Part shown: in pieces, positions 58,385-64,000 of the stretch | How positions within the stretch are numbered: position 1 is the first letter of the stretch | Layout: every line of letters starts with the position of its first letter | NCBI RefSeq assembly: GCF_019929185.1 | Contig: NZ_JAHZPC010000005.1 | Coordinates: 1-64,000 of the forward strand | Direction of reading: 5' to 3' | DNA from: Streptococcus parasanguinis | GTDB lineage: Bacteria; Bacillota; Bacilli; Lactobacillales; Streptococcaceae | DNA length: 64,000 bases | Position numbers and translations under genes: made by a program | The notes under the pieces: generated by a model | The model's input: the letters and a program-made list of their open reading frames with translations, nothing else | Databases searched by the model: none | Told to the model about the DNA's origin: nothing

Positions 58385-59098
58385 TTACATGATTCCAAGG
58401 AAGTAACGGATGAAGAAGAAGGCAAGGACAGCACCAACAAATGGAGCAGTACCTGGTACAAGAAGACCATATTGCCAGTCGTTGTTTACTTTATCTTTGA
58501 TTGGTAAGATTTGGTAAGCAAAACGAGGTCCAAGGTCACGCGCTTGGTTCATGGCGAAACCTGTAGTACCACCAAGACCCATACCGATAGCCCAAACGAT
58601 CAAACCAACAGTGAATGGAAGCATTGCTTCGTTGGCGTGTTCAGCAGCCATGATAGATGTCAAGAAGATAAATGTTGCGAACGCTTCGACGAAGTAGTTA
58701 CGTGGAAGGTTACGGCAGTTAGGGTTTGTAGAGAAGATGTTACGGATAGCAACACCATCAATTTGACCTTCAGAAATCTTGAAGTGATCTGCATACATAA
58801 AGTAAGCAATGACTGCTCCAAGGAAGGCACCGATGAATTCAGCGATTGCGATTGGGAAGAATTGAGCGATTGTCAATTTACCAAGAAGGACTTTAAGCAA
58901 AGCCATAGCAGGGTTCATTGAAACGCCGCCAAAGACGAACAAGCAGACAGTGATACCGAATGCCCATGTTGTGATCGCGAATAAGTGTCCAGTTCCAGCA
59001 TATTTTGTTTTCTTCAAAACGTCGTCACAGTGTACGCCAACCCCGAAGATAATCATCAAAGCTGTACTCATAACTTCTGCAAGTAATTGATGTGTCAT
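58385..59098 (-). CDS. larD: Aquaglyceroporin, probable lactic acid channel LarD (GlpF family)
   Basis: 237 aa MIP channel with six membrane segments. First pore motif is NPA (SMNPAMALL); the second is NQA (FAMNQARDLGPR) where NPA is usual, and the RDLGPR that follows is typical of glycerol facilitators. In Lactobacillus plantarum a GlpF-type protein (LarD) in the lar operon passes lactic acid. Position 20 nt after larC supports that role here, but glycerol transport cannot be excluded. Confidence 0.82.
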   Translation of the reverse strand: MTHQLLAEVMSTALMIIFGVGVHCDDVLKKTKYAGTGHLFAITTWAFGITVCLFVFGGVSMNPAMALLKVLLGKLTIAQFFPIAIAEFIGAFLGAVIAYFMYADHFKISEGQIDGVAIRNIFSTNPNCRNLPRNYFVEAFATFIFLTSIMAAEHANEAMLPFTVGLIVWAIGMGLGGTTGFAMNQARDLGPRFAYQILPIKDKVNNDWQYGLLVPGTAPFVGAVLAFFFIRYFLGIM

Positions 59099-59118
59099 GT
59101 TAATAAATGTCTCCTAAA

Positions 59119-60450
59119 TTAATAAATGTATTTTTGTAATTGGTGATAAACCTCTTGAATCGACAACTGCATCTCCGTAGCAATACGCTGACAGTCTTCG
59201 TATTCAAGCGTCTTCTTAGTGATGGATCCGTACTGATTGATTTTAACCGTAACGGTTCCAAATTCCGTATCGATTTGTTCAAACCGACGTTGCATGACCT
59301 TGCGGTCAACTTGTTGGTATCGAAAACCAATGGTACTGGTTTCTTTGAACAAGAGGGTTGAAAAATCTTCCAACTGACTTCCTTGAATCAAGAGAATTAA
59401 CTCAAAGCCAGGGCGATTCTTTTTCATAACGACGCTACGATAGTAGACATCTAAAGCTCCAGCGTCCAGGAAGCGGTGGATAATATAACCGAGTTGCTCT
59501 GGTGTTTGATCATCGATCGTAGTGGTGATCTCAACGATTTGATCTTCCGTGCGATGAACAACAGTGGTGCTGTGAGAGGTGTCTTCTCTCAATAGCGAAC
59601 CGCGTAAAGCATTAAATTTTCCAGTCTCTCTTTTACCAAATCCATAGCCAACACTTTCGATAGAAAGGTGAGAGGGGATTGGTTCAAAGATTGGGGACAA
59701 TGCCTTAAGGAGGGCTAACCCTGTTGGAGTAATCAACTCCGTTTTGACTGTGAAGTCTTGAGTAATCGGAATAGTCGTCCCTTTTCTCAATTGCATCACA
59801 GCGGGAACCGGAACAGGCATTTCTCCATGGGCAACTGAAATGGTCCCACTTCCCTCAGTGAGAGGAGTGGAGTAAACTGTATCGATACCGAGCGATTCCA
59901 CTAGGATGAAAAAGCTAACGATGTCGACGATGGAGTCAATTGCTCCAATTTCATGGAAATGAATCTGTTCGACAGGCATGTTATGCACAGCTGCTTCGGC
60001 CTTTGCGATATCAAGAAAAACTTCCAGACTTTTTTGTTTCACAAAAGGACTCAACTGTGAAGCGGCAATTAAACCGTGGATATCCGCATAACTGCGAGCA
60101 TCCGCATGGGAATGGTCATGATGATGTTCGTGATCATGATGATGTTCGTGATCATGATGATGTTCGTGATCATGATGATGTTCGTGATCGTGATGATGTT
60201 CATGATCGTGATCATGATCAAAATCACCTTCAATCCCCGTATCTTTCTCCCCGTGGTGAAGGTGAACATCGAAATCAGTTCCCCAAATTGCGCTTTTTGC
60301 GACGCGATGAACGTGGAGGTGAAAACCATCCACTCCCAGTTTTTCGAGTTCTGTGTGAAGAAGTTCGACATCTGCCCCAAGGTCCACAAGAAGACCGTTG
60401 AGCATATCGCCACTTATTCCAGAAAAAGGTTCTAAAAATAGACTGGTCAT
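59119..60450 (-). CDS. larC: Nickel-pincer cofactor insertase LarC (single ORF)
   Basis: 443 aa from ATG 60450, which overlaps the larB TGA (ATGA). LarC is the CTP-dependent cyclometallase that puts Ni into pyridinium-bis-thiocarboxylate mononucleotide. N-terminal FLEPFSGISGDM, a His/Asp/Glu-rich loop at ~76-114 made of DHEHHH repeats, EQIHFHEIGAIDSIVDIV, VPVPAVMQL, TELITPTGLALLKAL, and the C-terminal metal/nucleotide domain. In L. plantarum the two halves are joined by ribosomal frameshifting; here no frameshift is needed. Confidence 0.93.
   Translation of the reverse strand: MTSLFLEPFSGISGDMLNGLLVDLGADVELLHTELEKLGVDGFHLHVHRVAKSAIWGTDFDVHLHHGEKDTGIEGDFDHDHDHEHHHDHEHHHDHEHHHDHEHHHDHEHHHDHSHADARSYADIHGLIAASQLSPFVKQKSLEVFLDIAKAEAAVHNMPVEQIHFHEIGAIDSIVDIVSFFILVESLGIDTVYSTPLTEGSGTISVAHGEMPVPVPAVMQLRKGTTIPITQDFTVKTELITPTGLALLKALSPIFEPIPSHLSIESVGYGFGKRETGKFNALRGSLLREDTSHSTTVVHRTEDQIVEITTTIDDQTPEQLGYIIHRFLDAGALDVYYRSVVMKKNRPGFELILLIQGSQLEDFSTLLFKETSTIGFRYQQVDRKVMQRRFEQIDTEFGTVTVKINQYGSITKKTLEYEDCQRIATEMQLSIQEVYHQLQKYIY
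60117..60206 (-). repeat. 18-bp x 5 tandem repeat coding the LarC His-rich loop
   Basis: CATGATGATGTTCGTGAT (plus strand) occurs four times without change, and a fifth unit differs by two bases. Each unit codes six residues (HHDHEH). Unit number can change without shifting frame. Confidence 0.93.
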
Positions 60451-61217
60451 CAGTTTTCCTTTCGATTGAGGTTGAGTCGGTTGATCATACATGCTGAATA
60501 AGCTGCACCAAATCCATTGTCAATATTGACGACGGTGACTCCAGAAGCACAAGAGGTCAACATACTCATCAAGGTCGTTAGCCCTTGAAGGTTGCTTCCG
60601 TATCCAATACTAGTCGGAACGGCAATCACAGGCACATCCACAAGACCTCCAACGACACTGACAAGAGCTCCTTCCATACCAGCAATCACGATGATCACAC
60701 TGGCCTTTTGGATCTCTTCTAAGCGATTGAAGAGGCGATGGATGCCGGCGACTCCCACATCATAGATTCGGTGAACCGAATGGCCAAAGGTTTCTGCAGT
60801 GACTGCAGCTTCTTCTGCAACAGGAACATCACTTGTCCCTGCTGTGACGACCGCAATGTAGTGTTCAGGATCGGCTTCTTCTTTTTTAGAGTTGAGAACG
60901 AAGCAGCGAGCTTCTGGATAATAGTGGCCAGTCGGAAAGCGCTGAGAAAGAGCCTCTCCCTTTTGGAGAGAGACCCTTGTTGTGAGGATCGGCAATTCTT
61001 TTTCTGAAAGAAATTGCAGGATCCCTTCAATTTGCTCAACTGTCTTTCCTTCGCCGTATACGACCTCAGGGAAGCCGTTGCGACGTTGCCGGTCAGTATC
61101 AATTGCTGCATACCCTAGTTCTTTAACCCCATTGATTTGCTCAAGCGCATCCTCAACGGAGAGATGACCTGCTTGCAAAGAACGGAGTGTCTGTTCTAGA
61201 TTGGGTTGAAAATCCAT
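60450..61217 (-). CDS. larB: Nickel-pincer cofactor biosynthesis carboxylase LarB
   Basis: 255 aa. It carboxylates the pyridinium ring of nicotinic acid adenine dinucleotide and hydrolyses its phosphoanhydride, first step to the Ni-pincer cofactor. The C-terminal half is PurE-like ([47 protein letters not shown] split across the motif). It sits 8 nt after larA and overlaps larC by 1 codon step. Confidence 0.94.
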   Translation of the reverse strand: MDFQPNLEQTLRSLQAGHLSVEDALEQINGVKELGYAAIDTDRQRRNGFPEVVYGEGKTVEQIEGILQFLSEKELPILTTRVSLQKGEALSQRFPTGHYYPEARCFVLNSKKEEADPEHYIAVVTAGTSDVPVAEEAAVTAETFGHSVHRIYDVGVAGIHRLFNRLEEIQKASVIIVIAGMEGALVSVVGGLVDVPVIAVPTSIGYGSNLQGLTTLMSMLTSCASGVTVVNIDNGFGAAYSACMINRLNLNRKEN

Positions 61218-61225
61218 GTTTGATT

Positions 61226-62500
61226 CTATTCAACAACGACAGAAAGTCCGTCGCGGATAACTGTTACTTTAGCATCTTTTCCTTCACGAGCAAAGGCTTT
61301 TTCAAGCGCTTCATCAAATGAAGTTGCAAGTTCCATGTGCATACCTGTAATCAAAGCAGGATCTACAAGGTCAGATACAAAGATAACATGGTGGTGTACC
61401 AAAATACGTGCCAAGATTTGAGAAGTCCATTGGTCTGGGACAGTCTCTAAACGAGGTGTATTGATAGCTTGTTCCAAGAATTCTTTTGGATCTTCTACGT
61501 CAGCAAGGTTGCGATAGAAACCTTCTCCACCGTGACCGTCTGCACATCCAGCAACCATGATGATTGTTCCGCCTTCTTTGTTAGAAGCTTCGGCTGCAGT
61601 CATCCCTTTAACAGCTTGGTAGATGTTTTGGTCAAGTGGGAAACCACCGTTTGTAGAAATTGTGATGTCGCTTTCGATCTTAGACACACGTGCCAAGTCT
61701 GCAACGAAGTCACAACCAACTTTGTGGGCTTCAACCATGTCCCCAGCGAAAGATCCGATGATGTGTTTTTCGCCGTCCAATACAACATTGACGATGAAGG
61801 CCAAGTTTGCAGTACGAGCAGCGTAAAGCATATCTTCGTGGATTGGGTTGTGGTCAAGGTTACCAGTACGTGCCTTATCAGAATTGATGAAGTCACCTGA
61901 GTGGTTCGCCATGATAGTTTTGTATGAAGCGATACCTGGAAGGACTGATTTACGTCCACCTGAGAATCCAGCAAAGAAGTGGGATTCGATGAATCCTTCT
62001 GCTAGCAACAAGTCAGCTTCAGCAGCGATCTTGTTGATGATACAATCCCCACCTGAAGGAAGTTGACCGATTTTAACCATGTCGTCGTCATTTGTTGAAA
62101 TGTGCATAACGATTTCTTCATTGTCAACGATTTCTTGGCCGTATTTGTTGATCAATTCTTCGCGAGTTGAAGGACGGTGGAAACCAGTAGCAACCAAGAT
62201 ACGCACACGTGCATCAGGGTTAACTGAGCGAATACGACGCAAAATGATTGGGGTGATGATGTGAGAAGGAACGGGACGAGTGTGGTCAGAGCTGATCAAC
62301 ACGATGTCTTTTTTGCCTTTAGCAAGCTCTTCCAAAGTTGGGCTGCCGATAGGGTTGTCCATTGAACGTTCAACAGTTTCTTCTTCAGACAGTGGGTTAT
62401 GGAAGTTTTCCGCCTTAGACTCTAACAATCCTGCAAAGTTTTCATCTGGAATCTTTGCAACAATCGTCTTTTTGTCGTACGGTAATTTAATTTCTACCAT
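61226..62500 (-). CDS. larA: Lactate racemase LarA
   Basis: 424 aa. It interconverts D- and L-lactate using the Ni-pincer cofactor. All the functional residues numbered in the L. plantarum enzyme fall at the same positions: Asp72 and Arg75 (SSDHTRP), His108 (GFHRP), His174 (ESHFFAG), Lys184 (GGRKSVLPG, covalent cofactor site) and His200 (IMANH). This supports racemase activity on lactate rather than on another 2-hydroxyacid. RBS AAAGGAGA before the ATG. Confidence 0.95.
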   Translation of the reverse strand: MVEIKLPYDKKTIVAKIPDENFAGLLESKAENFHNPLSEEETVERSMDNPIGSPTLEELAKGKKDIVLISSDHTRPVPSHIITPIILRRIRSVNPDARVRILVATGFHRPSTREELINKYGQEIVDNEEIVMHISTNDDDMVKIGQLPSGGDCIINKIAAEADLLLAEGFIESHFFAGFSGGRKSVLPGIASYKTIMANHSGDFINSDKARTGNLDHNPIHEDMLYAARTANLAFIVNVVLDGEKHIIGSFAGDMVEAHKVGCDFVADLARVSKIESDITISTNGGFPLDQNIYQAVKGMTAAEASNKEGGTIIMVAGCADGHGGEGFYRNLADVEDPKEFLEQAINTPRLETVPDQWTSQILARILVHHHVIFVSDLVDPALITGMHMELATSFDEALEKAFAREGKDAKVTVIRDGLSVVVE

Positions 62501-62535
62501 TATTTGCGATCTCCTTTATTAATACTGATACTTAT

Positions 62536-62590
62536 AGTATAATTCTTTTTTAAAAGAGGTGTGTACTAATTGATGTTAACAAATGTTAAC
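62536..62590 (-). promoter_or_regulatory. larA promoter region with upstream palindrome
   Basis: Minus strand -10 TATACT (62541-62536). The palindrome GTTAACA-AA-TGTTAAC (62575-62590, perfect 7-bp arms) lies about 50-55 bp upstream of the expected start, a plausible activator position. It is shared with the divergent regulator gene. ACTAAT flanks the palindrome on both sides (62565-62570 and 62594-62599). Confidence 0.6.
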
Positions 62591-62661
62591 TATACTAATC
62601 AAGAACAGGTGTATCATTAGTGTGACTTCTACAAAGGAATGAAGAAGGAGGAAAATCGCGC

Positions 62662-63327
62662 GTGGATTCAGCATTTTTAGTGAAATTCTTGGAAGAGAGG
62701 CGAACGCCCATTATCAAGAAAAAATACCACAGCTACCTCTCTTATCGCGGGATTAAAGAGGACTACATCTATATTTTAAAAGAAGGGGTCGTAAAGACCA
62801 GTGTCATCATGCGTGATGGTCGAGAATTTAACTTTTCCTATTTAAAAGCGACAGATATTGTGTCCCTGTTACGGGACGAGGTATCCAATTATACGGACTC
62901 GCCTTTTAACGTACGCGTGGAAACAGCCGAGGCAAGCTTTTATCGGATTCCTCGGGTTAAGTTTTGGACCTTTGTCAAAGAAAAGAAGGAACTGCAAGAC
63001 TACGTACGGGATTATTATCGCAATAAACTGTCTGAAAGTATGGAATCCCAGCAGTACATGATGATGAATGGGAAAAAAGGCGCGGTTTGTTTCCACCTAC
63101 AAAAGCTGTGCAGTTTATTTGGGGTAGAGCAGGACGATGGTGTCTTGATTGACTTTAATATTACCAACGAAGATATTGCTGGTTTTTGTGGGATTTCAAC
63201 CCGAAACAGTGTCAATCGCATTCTGAATGAATTAAAGCGGGAGGGTGTTTTAGACATTCGACAGCAAAAGATCGTTATTTTGGATACAGAAAGCATCGAA
63301 GAATTAATTGGAAGGGAAACATTCTAA
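62662..63327 (+). CDS. larR: Crp/Fnr-family regulator, probable LarR
   Basis: 221 aa from GTG 62662 (GAAGGAGG upstream). N-terminal cyclic-nucleotide-type beta barrel (~20-120, IYILKEGVVKTSVIMRDGRE), C-terminal HTH (NEDIAGFCGISTRNSVNRILNEL). No Fnr-type Cys cluster is seen. In L. plantarum the Crp-like LarR activates lar genes in response to L-lactate excess. Divergent from larA with a palindrome between, 1 nt before larE. Confidence 0.88.
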   Translation: MDSAFLVKFLEERRTPIIKKKYHSYLSYRGIKEDYIYILKEGVVKTSVIMRDGREFNFSYLKATDIVSLLRDEVSNYTDSPFNVRVETAEASFYRIPRVKFWTFVKEKKELQDYVRDYYRNKLSESMESQQYMMMNGKKGAVCFHLQKLCSLFGVEQDDGVLIDFNITNEDIAGFCGISTRNSVNRILNELKREGVLDIRQQKIVILDTESIEELIGRETF

Positions 63328-63328
63328 C

Positions 63329-64000
63329 ATGGCAACAGAAGCACAAATCAGAAAAGAAAAAGAAGAAAAATTACAAGACATTTTGCGGGAAATCGGAAAA
63401 GTGGCCATTACCTATTCTGGTGGGATTGATAGTTCCTATCTCTTAAAGGTTGCTTTGGACACCTTAGGGCCTGACAATGTGATTGCAGCAGTGGTGAATT
63501 CAGAACTCTTCTCAGATGAGGAATTTAATTTAGCGCTTGATTTGGCGGATCAGTTGGGGGCACCGATACTGGGGCTTGAAATGAGAGAATTGAGTGATCC
63601 GCGTATTGCTGCCAACACTCCTAATATTTGGTATTACACCAAGCAATTGATGTACCAAACTATTAAGGATTCTGTTACAGAATTGGGATTTGAGCAATTG
63701 GTAGACGGCATGATCATGGATGATATAGACGACTTCCGCCCAGGTATCAAGGCTAGAAACGAAGCGGGAGTACGCAGTGTCTTGCAAGAAGCAGGTCTCT
63801 ATAAGACAGAAATTCGTCAATTGGCTAAGGAAAGAGGTGTCTCCAATTGGAACAAGGTTCCGTCTTGTAGTGTAGCCTCCCGCTTCCCATACGGAGTGAA
63901 AATCACTTTGGAAAATGTTCAACGAGTCTTTGAGGGGGAAGAGTTCCTTGTAGGACTTGGTTTTGAACAAGCCCGTGTACGCGTGCATGGGGATTTGGCC
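63329..64000 (+). CDS. larE: Sulfur transferase LarE, N-terminal 224 codons (runs off window)
   Basis: PP-loop enzyme that adenylylates and sulfurates the two carboxylates of the cofactor precursor. ATP loop TYSGGIDSSYLLK (28-40), DGMIMDDIDDFRPG, and Cys180 in VPSCSVASRFPYG. That is the only cysteine seen and corresponds to the sacrificial Cys176 of L. plantarum LarE. The frame is open at base 64000, with probably about 50 residues missing. Cotranscribed with larR. Confidence 0.94.
   Translation, partial: MATEAQIRKEKEEKLQDILREIGKVAITYSGGIDSSYLLKVALDTLGPDNVIAAVVNSELFSDEEFNLALDLADQLGAPILGLEMRELSDPRIAANTPNIWYYTKQLMYQTIKDSVTELGFEQLVDGMIMDDIDDFRPGIKARNEAGVRSVLQEAGLYKTEIRQLAKERGVSNWNKVPSCSVASRFPYGVKITLENVQRVFEGEEFLVGLGFEQARVRVHGDLA

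Noticed and set aside
60117..60206. CRISPR-like short repeats
   Set aside because: The 18-bp units are directly adjacent with no spacers and code for the LarC His-rich loop.

Overview
The window comes from a viridans-group (oral) Streptococcus. The evidence is the moderate-to-low GC, serine-rich-repeat (SRR) adhesins beside a complete accessory Sec export locus, a YSIRK-type wall-anchored endo-beta-N-acetylglucosaminidase D, and the endoD-pgk-membrane protein-glnR-glnA gene order, which I recall from S. pneumoniae. I cannot name the species. S. parasanguinis, S. australis, S. cristatus or a relative would all fit.

Layout. (1) 1-18.6 kb: surface glycoprotein export island. It holds the 3' end of one SRR adhesin, a complete second SRR adhesin (1791 aa), glucosyltransferase gtf3/nss, then secY2-asp1-asp2-asp3-secA2-gtfA-gtfB-asp4-asp5. 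GtfA/GtfB start O-GlcNAc on the Ser-rich repeats, Gtf3 adds glucose, Asp2 probably acetylates, and SecA2/SecY2/Asp1-5 export the product; sortase then anchors it. (2) 18.8-22.6 kb: an intact 3.79-kb ISL3-family transposon carrying merR-merA, with terminal inverted repeats and a perfect 8-bp target duplication (AATTTTTT). It sits inside one copy of a roughly 263-bp hairpin-bounded repeat whose second copy is at 56.8-57.0 kb. (3) 22.7-41.1 kb: housekeeping genes. These are a TDT transporter, CPBP protease, rnpA-yidC-khpB, rpmH, tatD-rnmV-rsmA, two minus-strand tRNAs (Ser-CGA, Leu-CAG), rsgA-rpe-thiN-rmuC-yhaM, purR, a secreted low-complexity protein, rpsL-rpsG-fusA and gapA. (4) 41.2-50.2 kb: endoD under a perfect cre site, pgk, a FUSC-like membrane protein and glnRA behind a consensus GlnR box. 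(5) 50.4-56.8 kb: rnjA-rpoY (minus), tsaB-rimI-tsaD, azlCD and a Ser/Lys-rich lipoprotein. (6) 57-64 kb: a BaiN-like flavoprotein, then a nickel-pincer lactate racemase system, with larD-larC-larB-larA on the minus strand divergent from a Crp/Fnr regulator and larE (cut by the window end).

The most unusual material is non-coding. There are two families of multi-hairpin repeats placed at operon 3' ends. One contains a 138-nt cloverleaf and is bracketed at each locus by terminator hairpins with locus-specific but matching stems. A two-state candidate leader precedes rpsL, and a 92-nt compound hairpin lies between rpsG and fusA. The 13-mer TGTTACAAAAAAA is shared by the upstream regions of the SRR adhesin and the lipoprotein. 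A GTTAACA-N2-TGTTAAC palindrome lies between the divergent lar units. Among proteins, the points of note are two adjacent SRR adhesins, an LPNTA rather than LPxTG sorting motif on EndoD, and a single-ORF LarC with a His-rich segment encoded by an 18-bp tandem repeat.
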